A DNA stretch of 64,000 nt from JAFDZO01 sp044226845 (GTDB lineage Bacteria > Bacteroidota > Ignavibacteria > Tepidaquicellales > Tepidaquicellaceae): the NCBI GenBank assembly GCA_044226845.1, contig JBGAGG010000016.1:47500-111499 (forward strand). The letters are read 5' to 3'. Below, one piece after another: positions 34,658-43,747 of the stretch. The notes below the pieces were generated by a model. That model saw nothing but the letters and a program-made list of their open reading frames with translations. It searched no databases and was not told where the DNA came from. How positions within the stretch are numbered: position 1 is the stretch's first letter; each line of letters opens with the position of its first letter. A program made the position numbers and the translations under genes.

Positions 34658-35419
34658 ATGAGACCCAATATAATATCACAAACCGATGGTACAATGATGT
34701 TCATTATCGGCTGCTCAATAATTTTATTGCTGCTGGTTACTGTAGCAATGATATTCTTCTGCTTTAAGTACAGCAGAAAAAAACATCCTGTTGCTGAAAA
34801 CATTCATGGAAATACTACTCTGGAAGTGACCTGGACAGTTTTACCGACAATCCTTGTAATGATAATGTTTTTTTACGGATACATGGGTTATAAAAACATA
34901 AGAGATATTCCGGGTGATGCATATGTAATTAAAGTATCCGGGCAGATGTGGAAATGGACATTTGATTATCCTGAAACAAAGAAAAAAAGCGATACACTAT
35001 TCGTTCCCGTAGGTAAAAATATAAAGATGGAAATTTATGCAAATGATGTTCTTCATAGCTTTTATATTCCATCAATGAGAGTAAAAGAAGATGCCGTTCC
35101 CGGTAAAACAAACCGCTTATGGTTCAATGCAGAGCACGAAGGAAGATATGATATTGCCTGTGCAGAGTATTGCGGAATGAATCACTCATATATGTACGCA
35201 GTTCTTATGGTAGTCTCACAGGAAAAATTTGATAAATGGGTAAAAGAATTACCGGCTGCAGATTCTACAAAGAAAACAACCGATTCATTAAAAACAGGCG
35301 GAGTAAAAGATTCATTGAAAACTTCAACAACACCTGTTGATACTACAAAGAAATCAGCTGATACGAATAAAGTTAAACAGACACCAGACGCAATCAGAAA
35401 AGATACAATCAAAAAATAA
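34658..35419 (+). CDS. ctaC: Cytochrome c oxidase subunit II (CuA, without haem c domain)
   Basis: Two transmembrane helices (residues 10-35 and 62-85) are followed by the cupredoxin domain with HSFYIP and CAEYCGMNHSYMYAVL, which supplies the two Cys, His and Met ligands of CuA. Many A2/caa3 oxidases carry a cytochrome c domain after the cupredoxin fold; here there is only a Ser/Thr/Lys/Asp repeat tail of about 55 residues. Electrons must therefore come from a separate cytochrome, such as the protein at 30171 or at 36413. Gene order I-III-IV-II is unusual. Confidence 0.94.
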   Translation: MRPNIISQTDGTMMFIIGCSIILLLLVTVAMIFFCFKYSRKKHPVAENIHGNTTLEVTWTVLPTILVMIMFFYGYMGYKNIRDIPGDAYVIKVSGQMWKWTFDYPETKKKSDTLFVPVGKNIKMEIYANDVLHSFYIPSMRVKEDAVPGKTNRLWFNAEHEGRYDIACAEYCGMNHSYMYAVLMVVSQEKFDKWVKELPAADSTKKTTDSLKTGGVKDSLKTSTTPVDTTKKSADTNKVKQTPDAIRKDTIKK

Positions 35420-35493
35420 GTTTTAGATTTTTAATTTTAAGAACAATCGAAACAGTAAACGCACATAAAGAAGCAATAATTGTAAAAGAGAAT

Positions 35494-36390
35494 TTGATTT
35501 CATCCTCATTCAATTCATCATTTAGCTCTGCAGTAAGAGTTATATTTGATCTTTGTAAGGTGAAAATTACTTTCTTCGTTGCTCTCACTACTGCGCTTGG
35601 ATTTATCACAGGCTCATTTATGCTTGGCGCAGATATAATTTACCCTGTGCTTGGTATTTTTCTTTTGGCTTGCGGTGCATCGGCATTGAATCAGGTTCAG
35701 GAATCGGATTCAGATATCTTAATGGATAGAACGAAATCACGACCGATACCTGCCGGATTAATTTCAAGAACTTCTGCATTCATTGTTTCCATTGCAATAA
35801 TAATTTTAGGCTGTATAGTAATTATTTCAGGTTCGAATGTTGAGTGTTTAATAGTCGGGCTTGTAACATTATTCTGGTACAACGGAATTTATACTCCGCT
35901 GAAAAAAATGACTCCATTTGCAATCATTCCTGGGGCATTAGTCGGGGCTTTACCTCCTGTAGCAGGATGGGTTGCCAGCGGCGCAGATGTTTTGAATCCA
36001 AACATCTGGATTCTTGCACTGTATATGTTTATGTGGCAGATTCCTCACTTCTGGATTTTAGTGATGATTTACGGTGACGATTATGAAAAAGGCGGTTATC
36101 CTACATTGAAAAGTAAATTTTCTACAGAGCAGTTAAAGAAAATTACTTTCTTCTGGATATTGCCGACGGTAAGCGTTGCTTTGTTAATTCCTGTTTCAGG
36201 AATTTTAAATTCTGATATAACGGGCGGTTTGATATTCGCATTATCTGTATGGTTTATTTTTGAATCTTATAAATTTCTTAAGTCACCTGCAGATAAAAAA
36301 AGTTTGCTCAACACATTTGTACGTATAAATATTTATACTCTGGTTATCATAACATCAGTTTCAATAGATAAATTAGTAAAAATACTATAA
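35494..36390 (+). CDS. ctaB: Protohaem IX farnesyltransferase (haem O synthase)
   Basis: The UbiA-family protein has the prenyl-diphosphate motif NQVQESDSDILMDRTKSRP and eight or nine helices, with a second DDYEKGGYP motif. It makes haem O for the oxidase. No ATG lies at the start: the listed start is TTG at 35494. The frame is open further upstream (ETVNAHKEAIIVKEN), so the true start may be up to about 20 codons earlier. It follows subunit II by 74 bases. Confidence 0.92.
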   Translation: MISSSFNSSFSSAVRVIFDLCKVKITFFVALTTALGFITGSFMLGADIIYPVLGIFLLACGASALNQVQESDSDILMDRTKSRPIPAGLISRTSAFIVSIAIIILGCIVIISGSNVECLIVGLVTLFWYNGIYTPLKKMTPFAIIPGALVGALPPVAGWVASGADVLNPNIWILALYMFMWQIPHFWILVMIYGDDYEKGGYPTLKSKFSTEQLKKITFFWILPTVSVALLIPVSGILNSDITGGLIFALSVWFIFESYKFLKSPADKKSLLNTFVRINIYTLVIITSVSIDKLVKIL

Positions 36391-36412
36391 AAGTTTTTGA
36401 AAGGATTTATTA

Positions 36413-37768
36413 ATGGATTTTCTTAACGAAATCGTAATACCGGCAAACGACACACATCTTCAGGTATTGAAGTTTGTGCTGTTCATTTCGCTTGCACTGT
36501 TTCTTCCATACATGGGTGCTACTATAGGCGGAACAATTTTTTCCGTTTATTTTAACCGTAAAGGAAAGAACAACAGAAGAACAATTTACTACAGATTTGC
36601 CTGTGATATTTTAGACAAGCTTATCTTCAGTAAAGGCGTCGGGCTCGGACTGGGTGTTGTACCGGTTCTCTCTGCAACATTTGTTTATATGCAGTTCATG
36701 TATGAGACAAAAACTGCCGTAGTAGGGCTTATGATAGTTTCTACTATTTTGTATTATTTAGGAATCACGCTGGTTTACAAGTATAAATCAAATTTTGATA
36801 TTGAAGAAGTTGTTGATTCATTAAAATCAGTTATTGAAAGTGATAAACACGAAGGCCAGATTCCAGAAGAAGTGAAAGAATATGAAGCCGGTTTGAAACA
36901 GGTTAAATCTACATTCGGCGGCTGGGGATTGGTTTGTTTAATTGTTGCATCATTGTTTTTTGTAGGCGGCACAACTTTGATCTCAAATCCTTCTGCATGG
37001 GAACATGCTTCACCAATAATATATTTATTCTCAATCCCTGTACTAATAAACTTCTTGTTCTTTATCTGCGCATCACTGGCATTTACAGGAATAGCAGTTT
37101 TATTCTATTTCTTCGGATGGCAGGGCGGAATTAAAGACAGAAGTGATAATTACAAGGCTTATGTGAAGAAATTCGCAGGTTCTCTTGCTTTTTACTCAAC
37201 TATTATTTTACCTGTTTTATTTCTTGCGAGTTTTCTAACTTATCATACTCATGCATTTTCGTCTTCGTTGTTCATAATTGGAGCACTTGCTCTCGGAACG
37301 ATATTACTTACAGCCAATTTCTTATATGCACTTATAAGAAATTCTGAAATTAAATATTCCGGAGCCATGTTTTATCTTATGATAGCAACATTTTCTTTGA
37401 TGTCACTCAAAGATGTTTCTGCGATAAATGCTGCTTTAAAAGAACAGTTTCACAAAGTTCACATTTTAGCTGAAGAGTATGAGAAGAAGCACAACAAAGT
37501 TGCAGTAGTTGATACTGGCATAAACGGTGAAGAAATATTTAATGCAAAGTGCTCTGCATGTCATAAGTTTGACCAGAAGTTAGTAGGACCTCCGTATAAA
37601 GAAACAGTTCCAAAGTATAATGATAATGTAAAAAAACTTGCAGCTTTTATTTACAATCCGGTAAAAGTAAATCCTGATTATCCGGCAATGCCGAATCAGG
37701 GATTGAAGCCGAAAGAGGCAGAAGCAGTTGCTCAGTACATTATAACACATTTAAAAGAAGTTAAATAG
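36413..37768 (+). CDS. Polytopic membrane protein with C-terminal cytochrome c domain
   Basis: About eight hydrophobic helices in the first 370 residues are followed by a periplasmic monohaem cytochrome c domain with CSACHKFDQKLVGPP (from about residue 382) and a distal Met in YPAMPNQG. The membrane part has no family I can name with confidence; the fusion is common near oxidase genes in this group. It may be an electron carrier fixed next to the oxidase, which would replace the haem c domain absent from subunit II. It is the last gene of the cluster and is followed by a terminator. Confidence 0.8.
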   Translation: MDFLNEIVIPANDTHLQVLKFVLFISLALFLPYMGATIGGTIFSVYFNRKGKNNRRTIYYRFACDILDKLIFSKGVGLGLGVVPVLSATFVYMQFMYETKTAVVGLMIVSTILYYLGITLVYKYKSNFDIEEVVDSLKSVIESDKHEGQIPEEVKEYEAGLKQVKSTFGGWGLVCLIVASLFFVGGTTLISNPSAWEHASPIIYLFSIPVLINFLFFICASLAFTGIAVLFYFFGWQGGIKDRSDNYKAYVKKFAGSLAFYSTIILPVLFLASFLTYHTHAFSSSLFIIGALALGTILLTANFLYALIRNSEIKYSGAMFYLMIATFSLMSLKDVSAINAALKEQFHKVHILAEEYEKKHNKVAVVDTGINGEEIFNAKCSACHKFDQKLVGPPYKETVPKYNDNVKKLAAFIYNPVKVNPDYPAMPNQGLKPKEAEAVAQYIITHLKEVK

Positions 37769-37794
37769 AAATTTATTAAATAAGTTTTTCCGGT

Positions 37795-37830
37795 AAGCCG
37801 TAAGATTTAATAAATTTTACGGCTTTTTTT
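37795..37830 (+). terminator. Rho-independent terminator of the respiratory cluster
   Basis: AAGCCGTAA pairs with TTACGGCTT around an AT-rich loop and is followed by TTTTT. Confidence 0.85.
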
Positions 37831-37853
37831 GTTCAATTACCTATTCCAAACAA

Positions 37854-38690
37854 ATGAACAAAGTTAACTTAAATTTTCCTCAGCTCTATTCGTTATATTC
37901 GAATGGAATGAGAATAGATCAGAACGTAATTCAGGAAATACTTGAATTACCGCGAGAAACCCTTATTGAAGATCTTGAAGTGATTCTTAAAGCATCAATT
38001 GACCACTTCGGATTTTATCAGGAACAAAACCTTCCCGAGTTCAAAAGGTGTTTTCCTGTTCATGCATTTTTTCTATTAACTGAATTAAAATCGGTAAATA
38101 GTCTTTATATTGCATTAGCTTTTTTATCGCAGCCGAAAGAATTTCTTACATACTGGTGCGGGAAATATACTAAAGAATTATTGTGGGAGGTTGTATACAC
38201 ACTGGGAAACAATCAGCTTGAATTTCTGAAAAAATCCCTTTTGAGCGGAATGAATACAACTGAAGCTAACAAAGTAATACTCAAAGCGATTTCTCAAATT
38301 GCGCTGCATCAGCCTCACAGAAGAGATGAAGTTGTAAACTGGTATAAAGGGGTGGTATATCACATAATGCAGTCAAATTATCAGGATTATCATTACTCTT
38401 ATTCTTTGACCGGAGCAGTGGTATCAGGTATCCTTGATTTTCAAGGGGCAGAATTATTAAACGAAGTAAGAATTTTGTTCGATATGAATAAGGTTGATAA
38501 ATCATTTTGCGGCGATATAGATGACTTTACAACAGAGTTAAGAACAGAGGTTCAGAGCGATTTCAAAAGCAAACTTTATGATATTAACGAACGTTATGAT
38601 TTTATTTTAAATGACCGTGACTATTACAGCAAAATGGAAGATGTTAAAGAAATAAAGGGCCAGCATGGGAACGGATTACTAAAAAGCTGA
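37854..38690 (+). CDS. Protein of unknown function (possibly DUF1186-like)
   Basis: The 278-residue protein has no signal or membrane helix and looks all-helical, with ELPRETLIEDLEVILKASIDHF and IALHQPHRRDEVVNWYKGV, which resemble the HEAT-like repeats of the DUF1186 family. That family match is from memory of the pattern and not strong. It is followed 11 bases later by a sirtuin gene and may be cotranscribed with it; no function can be given. Confidence 0.6.
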   Translation: MNKVNLNFPQLYSLYSNGMRIDQNVIQEILELPRETLIEDLEVILKASIDHFGFYQEQNLPEFKRCFPVHAFFLLTELKSVNSLYIALAFLSQPKEFLTYWCGKYTKELLWEVVYTLGNNQLEFLKKSLLSGMNTTEANKVILKAISQIALHQPHRRDEVVNWYKGVVYHIMQSNYQDYHYSYSLTGAVVSGILDFQGAELLNEVRILFDMNKVDKSFCGDIDDFTTELRTEVQSDFKSKLYDINERYDFILNDRDYYSKMEDVKEIKGQHGNGLLKS

Positions 38691-38701
38691 AAGTACTTTA
38701 G

Positions 38702-39391
38702 GTGAAGAAGAAATTAGTTGTATTAACGGGTGCAGGAGTTTCAGCAGAATCAGGAATTTCAACATTCAGAGATGCCGGCGGACTGTGGGAAGGATATAAT
38801 GTAACTGAAGTAGCTTCGCCTCAAGGTTGGAAAAACAATAAAGAGCTTGTTTTAGAATTTTATAATCAACGAAGAAGGCAAATCATAAAAGCAGAGCCTA
38901 ACTCTGCTCATACCGCTTTAGCGTCGCTTGAAAAGGATTTCGAAGTTACAGTTATAACTCAGAACATCGATGACTTGCACGAGCGAGGCGGTTCTTCCCG
39001 CGTACTTCATCTGCATGGAGAAATAAAAAAATCCCGCAGCACACTTGACCATAATCTTATTTATGAAATCCCGGGCAGTGAGTTAACTCTCGGCGAGAAA
39101 TGCGAGCGCGGAGCGCAGCTGCGTCCGCATATAGTCTGGTTTGGTGAGCCTGTACCAATGATTGAAGAAGCTATTAGATATTGCATCGAAGCTGATATAT
39201 TTGTTATAATAGGAACATCAATGGTTGTTTACCCTGCAGCAAGTCTTATTGAATTTGTTCCTTCCGATTCAATAAAATACATTATAGACCCTAATAAACC
39301 GGACATTTATTATCCTCCGCCTAATACTCTTTACTTAGAAAAGAAAGCAACAGATGGAATGGAAGAACTGGTTAAAATCCTCTGTAATTAA
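38702..39391 (+). CDS. Sir2-family NAD-dependent deacylase (class III-like)
   Basis: The NAD site GAGVSAESGISTFRDAGGLW, TQNIDDLHERGG and the catalytic His in LHLHGE are all present, with RPHIVWFGE and IGTSMVVYPAA. The FYNQRRR motif has the Tyr..Arg pair that lets CobB/SIRT5-type enzymes accept succinyl- or malonyl-lysine. The zinc tetrad is absent: only one Cys remains in GEKCERG. Such zinc-less sirtuins exist in the family. The start is GTG at 38702; no ATG precedes the Rossmann fold. Confidence 0.9.
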   Translation: MKKKLVVLTGAGVSAESGISTFRDAGGLWEGYNVTEVASPQGWKNNKELVLEFYNQRRRQIIKAEPNSAHTALASLEKDFEVTVITQNIDDLHERGGSSRVLHLHGEIKKSRSTLDHNLIYEIPGSELTLGEKCERGAQLRPHIVWFGEPVPMIEEAIRYCIEADIFVIIGTSMVVYPAASLIEFVPSDSIKYIIDPNKPDIYYPPPNTLYLEKKATDGMEELVKILCN

Positions 39392-39423
39392 AAAACCTCT
39401 TTTCATCTCTGAAAAAAGGTTTT
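39391..39423. terminator. Weak bidirectional hairpin between convergent genes
   Basis: AAAACCTCTTTT and AAAAAAGGTTTT can pair imperfectly around CATCTCTG, between the sirtuin and the minus-strand anti-sigma gene. Confidence 0.4.
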
Positions 39424-39454
39424 CTGATAACTGCTAATAATAATAATTTAAAAA

Positions 39455-40435
39455 TTATTTTACTTTCAACTCAATTTTATTTTCCATTTTCATATTATTT
39501 GAATCATTTACTTTGATAAATTCTACTTTCACATGACCTTCAGCATCCCTTTCAATTTTTAAATCTTCGGGTTTTACATCTGTTCCGTTTTTTTTCATAT
39601 CTTCAATAATAGCCTTCTTTATTTCATCATCGGTTTTCCCTTCAAGATTTAAGGAAATGTCATTCTTGTGGCGGGTTTTAACAAACTGTTCATTATTTCC
39701 GTCTTTAACACTTAATTCAAAATCTTTATTCTTCGTTTCATCTTCCATCCCGTTTATTCTATTTGGATGTATTTCAATCATTCGCTCACCTTGAGCATTT
39801 TTCTTGAAATCCACTGTAATAGCTTCAATTCCTGCTTCCTTCAATTGGCGGTCTAATTCTGCATTCACTTCAGCATCACTCATATTTGTTGCATCAACAT
39901 CGACTCTGAAAAATGAGTGTAAAGCAGCAGCATATAGGGGACGCTTAGTTGTCTGATTAAGCGGAAATATATTAATAGTCGTTATATCTTTTATATCCTG
40001 CAGCTGCTTCATATAATTTTGAATATCATCATTAGATCTTGCCTCAAGAATAAGATTGTAGTCTAAAAATGTTTTATCGCCTTCTGTCTGTTCCTGCACT
40101 GAAAGTTTAGATTTATCTATCCATGGAAGTGAATTTATTTTTGTAATAGCCTCAGCGCTGTTTTTAGAAACTTTCCAGTTAATGGCATTTCCAATTAATT
40201 CGTTTTGTGTAACAGGCACATTGCAGGCAGCAAAAACGACTGCAAGAAGTAAAATAGAATAAACAAGCTTAAATTTATTTATTGAAAAATAGTTTTTCAT
40301 ACTTTGAATTCTGTTTAATTTGAAATAGTAAGTTTTTTCAGAATTCAGATTATTTACCCAGTTTTCCACTTTAAAAAAAGTAATTTCATGGTTTTCATTT
40401 TTTAGTTCCTGCCAGTATTTTTCGTCGTTTTTCAT
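39455..40435 (-). CDS. Transmembrane anti-sigma factor candidate
   Basis: The likely start is the ATG at 40435, one base after the stop of the upstream sigma gene; the longer open frame from 40477 would overlap that gene by 41 bases. A cytoplasmic segment of about 55 residues (KYWQELKNENHEITFFK) precedes one helix (LVYSILLLAVVFAAC) and a periplasmic region of about 240 residues rich in Asn, Asp and Lys, with a repeated pattern (MSDAEVNAELDRQLKEAG and KTDDEIKKAIIEDMKKNG). That topology and the gene order support an anti-sigma role. No zinc motif is visible. Confidence 0.7.
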   Translation of the reverse strand: MKNDEKYWQELKNENHEITFFKVENWVNNLNSEKTYYFKLNRIQSMKNYFSINKFKLVYSILLLAVVFAACNVPVTQNELIGNAINWKVSKNSAEAITKINSLPWIDKSKLSVQEQTEGDKTFLDYNLILEARSNDDIQNYMKQLQDIKDITTINIFPLNQTTKRPLYAAALHSFFRVDVDATNMSDAEVNAELDRQLKEAGIEAITVDFKKNAQGERMIEIHPNRINGMEDETKNKDFELSVKDGNNEQFVKTRHKNDISLNLEGKTDDEIKKAIIEDMKKNGTDVKPEDLKIERDAEGHVKVEFIKVNDSNNMKMENKIELKVK

Positions 40436-40436
40436 A

Positions 40437-41045
40437 TTAATCATGTTTGAATTCTGAAATAAGTTTGAGAGTTTCATTTTCTAAATCTCCTAAGTTTTGT
40501 GAACTTATTTTTTTGTAACGAATTTCCTGAGATGCCTCTAGTTTTGTGATTTGTTCTTTTAGCTTACCCCGTGCTCTGCTTAATCTTGATTTAACAGCTG
40601 AGAGACTTTTTTCATTCTGGATTTTTTTTATATCTTCGATTGAAAAGCCTGCCAGCTCGAATAGCAGAATACACGCGCGTTCTTTTGAGTTAAGCATTCC
40701 TAATGCATGATAAAGAATATTGTTTTTTTCCGTTTGCTCAATCTCACGAAAAATATCAGGCATTTTTGAATGATTAGAGTTTTCGTCAATCGGGATAAAC
40801 CTTTTCCAGAATGCCTTTCTGGTCTGATTGATGAACTCATTAGTAATTATTTTGAAGAGCCAGCTTTTGAACTTTTCTTTTTCCTTTAGTTTAGGAAAAT
40901 TTTCAAGGCTTTTCAAAACAGACTGCTGAAATAAATCTTCAGCATCATCTATTGAAATGCGGAAAGTCAATGCCCTGCAATACTTTACTGCATCATTATA
41001 ATGCGGGCGTAAATACTCAAGAAATAAATCTGTATCGCGATACAT
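40437..41045 (-). CDS. ECF-family RNA polymerase sigma factor
   Basis: Region 2 (about residues 10-85: DDAEDLFQQSVLKSLENF, FKSWLFKIITNEFINQ) and region 4 (about 120-165: ILLFELAGFSIEDI, AVKSRLSRARGKL) are clear. Region 4 is followed by about 35 extra C-terminal residues. The adjacent downstream gene, almost touching the stop, encodes a single-TM protein that is its probable anti-sigma factor. Confidence 0.92.
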   Translation of the reverse strand: MYRDTDLFLEYLRPHYNDAVKYCRALTFRISIDDAEDLFQQSVLKSLENFPKLKEKEKFKSWLFKIITNEFINQTRKAFWKRFIPIDENSNHSKMPDIFREIEQTEKNNILYHALGMLNSKERACILLFELAGFSIEDIKKIQNEKSLSAVKSRLSRARGKLKEQITKLEASQEIRYKKISSQNLGDLENETLKLISEFKHD

Positions 41046-41130
41046 TAATGTAGTTTAATAAAAATCCGGAATTAAAATATTTTAATACTTATTAGACGAA
41101 AGAAAAAGGGAAAAGTCGCAGATATAAAAT

Positions 41131-41164
41131 AAAAAAACCTGCCTGAGAGAATCTCAGACAGGTT
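41131..41164 (-). terminator. Rho-independent terminator of the CILP-like lipoprotein gene
   Basis: On the minus strand ACCTGTCTGAGA and TCTCAGGCAGGT pair nearly fully and are followed by TTTTTTT. Confidence 0.85.
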
Positions 41165-41189
41165 GTTATTTACTATATTCTACAAATGA

Positions 41190-42740
41190 TTACTGACAGT
41201 TAAGTGAAAAAGAGAATGTCGGATTAACTGTAGTAATTGAGATATTGTTCGCAAAAATTGCAGAACCGTTATAATAAGTCATAAAATCATAAGTCCCGAA
41301 TTCACCGCAATATTGCGTAAGGCTGCCGTTCACCATGTATCCAAGATAATACCAATTAGTAGTTCCGCTGCGTTTGTAATAGACAGGGAAACTTGGATGA
41401 ATAACTACATCCGGATTATTAATACATTTACCTGTAACAGTTCCTGTAATTGACTGAAGAGTCGGAACAGGATATGTCAATGTTAAGTCACCGCCGGAAC
41501 ATAAACTTGTTGCATCACTTGTATAAACTAAATTACCATTATAGTAAAGTTTCATTTTCATACTTGCTGAAGGAGCATAATAGAAAGTGAGAGAATTATC
41601 CGATGCAGGTTTAATAACAGTTTTATAATAAGTTTCAGTAGCTCCATTCACAAAATATAATTTTATTTCTAAAGGAACCTGTGAACATCCTCCTGTTTGA
41701 TTGAAAATAATTTTTCTGCTTTGTGTGCAATTTGCTCCATTAAGATAATCAAGATTCCAATAAGACAAATGAGAAGTATTGAATGAAATAGCTTTGTTTC
41801 CATTACTTCCGGTTGCTACTACACCAATTTGTTCATGAGACCATTTTCCTGTTGTAGTTTCATAGCTGAAAACGGGAATAGCTTCACCAATCTGAATATT
41901 TGCGCCTGATAGATTTACAGCGTTGTTGGGAATTTCAATTGTAATCTGAGGCTGAATACCCGGGAATTTTTTTGCTTCTCTTCCTGATGCGTCTTTTATT
42001 TCAAATAGCGCAAAACCTGCGCTGAACATTGCAGAATCGTTTATATTAAATCCACCCGGGAAACATCTTAAGGCTGATTCCTTAGTAGGGTCAAAGTAAG
42101 CAATAGTTGCGCTTAATTGTCCGTTGAGATTTATTGGTGAAGGAGAATTATCTGTGATAATTGTACCTGCAGGAAGACGGATTTTAGAGACACCGCCGGT
42201 ACCGTTTGTTAAAGTAGTACTCAGACTTATATCGGAGCCAGTAACAACGCCGTTAGTTACGCTTCCTGCATTTCCCGTTTGAGAAATAGAAACTCCGTCA
42301 GGCGGGTTTGAAATATTAATTACATACATATTGTAAGCGGAATATCCCTGCGATGTAATTGTGATTGGAAAGCTTGTAGTAAGATAACCCCCGGCAGAAA
42401 TAAGCACTGATACATCATTCAAAGGCAGGGTAGTGCCTTCAGCTAAACCGAAAGAAATAATTCCGTTACTCGAAGTAAATGTTGTAGCAGGATTTTTTGC
42501 CAGATCTGTTATCTTGCCGGCATTTGTCCCTACGAATTTAACAGTAACATTAGGAGACGAAATTAAGGAAGAAGTTTTTGCATCGATAAAAGAAATAGAG
42601 CCGCCTGTAGTAGGACCATCGGTATTGAATAAAACCTGAACATTCTCTGTGGGGCTTTTAATATCACAGCTTTGAAGATAGATTACTGATATGAAGATCA
42701 GTATTATAGAAAAAAATGTATAAGTTAATTTTTTAATCAT
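41190..42740 (-). CDS. Large secreted lipoprotein with a CILP/FAM171-like region
   Basis: A type II signal with lipobox LQSC (Cys25) is followed by beta-rich domains of about 100 residues each. The segment around TIEIPNNAVNLSGANIQIG to SYETTTGKWSHEQIGVV resembles the CILP/FAM171 fold known from extracellular proteins, where a metal-binding W/G cluster occurs. The C-terminal region has several Cys. No enzyme motif is present. It is likely an envelope protein; the neighbouring barrel gene just upstream may be its partner. Confidence 0.7.
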   Translation of the reverse strand: MIKKLTYTFFSIILIFISVIYLQSCDIKSPTENVQVLFNTDGPTTGGSISFIDAKTSSLISSPNVTVKFVGTNAGKITDLAKNPATTFTSSNGIISFGLAEGTTLPLNDVSVLISAGGYLTTSFPITITSQGYSAYNMYVINISNPPDGVSISQTGNAGSVTNGVVTGSDISLSTTLTNGTGGVSKIRLPAGTIITDNSPSPINLNGQLSATIAYFDPTKESALRCFPGGFNINDSAMFSAGFALFEIKDASGREAKKFPGIQPQITIEIPNNAVNLSGANIQIGEAIPVFSYETTTGKWSHEQIGVVATGSNGNKAISFNTSHLSYWNLDYLNGANCTQSRKIIFNQTGGCSQVPLEIKLYFVNGATETYYKTVIKPASDNSLTFYYAPSASMKMKLYYNGNLVYTSDATSLCSGGDLTLTYPVPTLQSITGTVTGKCINNPDVVIHPSFPVYYKRSGTTNWYYLGYMVNGSLTQYCGEFGTYDFMTYYNGSAIFANNISITTVNPTFSFSLNCQ

Positions 42741-42806
42741 GTTTAATCGTTTAAAATTATTTGTGTTTATTGTTCAGTAACTAAAACCTGTTAATTTTTA
42801 ATATTA

Positions 42807-43478
42807 TCAATTGAATTTATATGTTAATCCAAACATTACTACAGGATAGACTTTGAACCAGCTTATATTGCTTTGTACAATGTTAGCCTGTGTTGCTGTC
42901 GGAGCAATCAATCCATTTCCTGCCATTGTTACCTGAGGCTCAAACTGATAAATAGTGCCTATATCCATTGTGAATCCGAATTGTTTATAATTCAAAGGGT
43001 TACCAATACCAATTCCTAAATAAGGATTTACTTTTGTAAATTCAGTAGTTGTAGTAACGTCCCCTAAATTATTTTTATCGTAAGTCTTTCCGTTGACAAC
43101 ATAAGTTTGTCCCGGAACTAATTTTGTTTCGACTTTATTGAGATTTATGAGCAGTCCGCCGCTGACTTTGAAAATAGAGCCGCCCGGAAAATAATCTACA
43201 AGAGCTGAAAATGAGAGAAGTTTAGTATCGGCAGTATACAGATAGTCATCACCGGTTTTTCCGCCGTCAACTGCAAATTTAAAAAACTGACCGCCTGCTC
43301 TTACGTTAAAATCTTTTGCAATATTTGTTGTGCCGTCTAAGCCTATGCCCAGTGAGCTTAGTTTTAAGGTCAGAGCATAAGTTCTGGCAGGTGAAACAGG
43401 AATAGTTTTAGGTTGTGAAAACGCATTAACAGTGAGGACTAATGAAAAAACAATTAAAAAGTATAGAACTTTCTTCAT
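42807..43478 (-). CDS. Outer-membrane beta-barrel protein
   Basis: A signal peptide (about 21 residues, AFSQ) is followed by about 200 residues with alternating hydrophobic and polar positions and many aromatics, ending in VVMFGLTYKFN, the usual C-terminal strand of a barrel. No family can be named. It is 66 bases upstream of the CILP-like lipoprotein and in the same direction. The 269 bases upstream toward dnaE hold no gene. Confidence 0.7.
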   Translation of the reverse strand: MKKVLYFLIVFSLVLTVNAFSQPKTIPVSPARTYALTLKLSSLGIGLDGTTNIAKDFNVRAGGQFFKFAVDGGKTGDDYLYTADTKLLSFSALVDYFPGGSIFKVSGGLLINLNKVETKLVPGQTYVVNGKTYDKNNLGDVTTTTEFTKVNPYLGIGIGNPLNYKQFGFTMDIGTIYQFEPQVTMAGNGLIAPTATQANIVQSNISWFKVYPVVMFGLTYKFN

Positions 43479-43747
43479 AGTTATTCTGGTTAGTAGAGTT
43501 AAATTTTGTGAATAAGTTAATTTAAAATATATTCGAATTCAAACTATAAAAGTTTTAATGAATGATATTAAATAATGGGAGCCGGAACTGAATTAGTATA
43601 TAATATACTATTTGGATAGGAATAATTACAACGATGCAAGATTGTAATTATAAACAGAATTCGCAATACCAAAAAATATTCTAACACAACACGAATAGCC
43701 AAAAAATAATATATTAAAACTCTGCAAAATAATACATAATTTAGGAT

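Noticed and set aside
40436..40477. Long version of the anti-sigma gene starting at 40477
   Set aside because: It would overlap the sigma coding region by 41 bases, while an ATG one base after the sigma stop gives a normal start.
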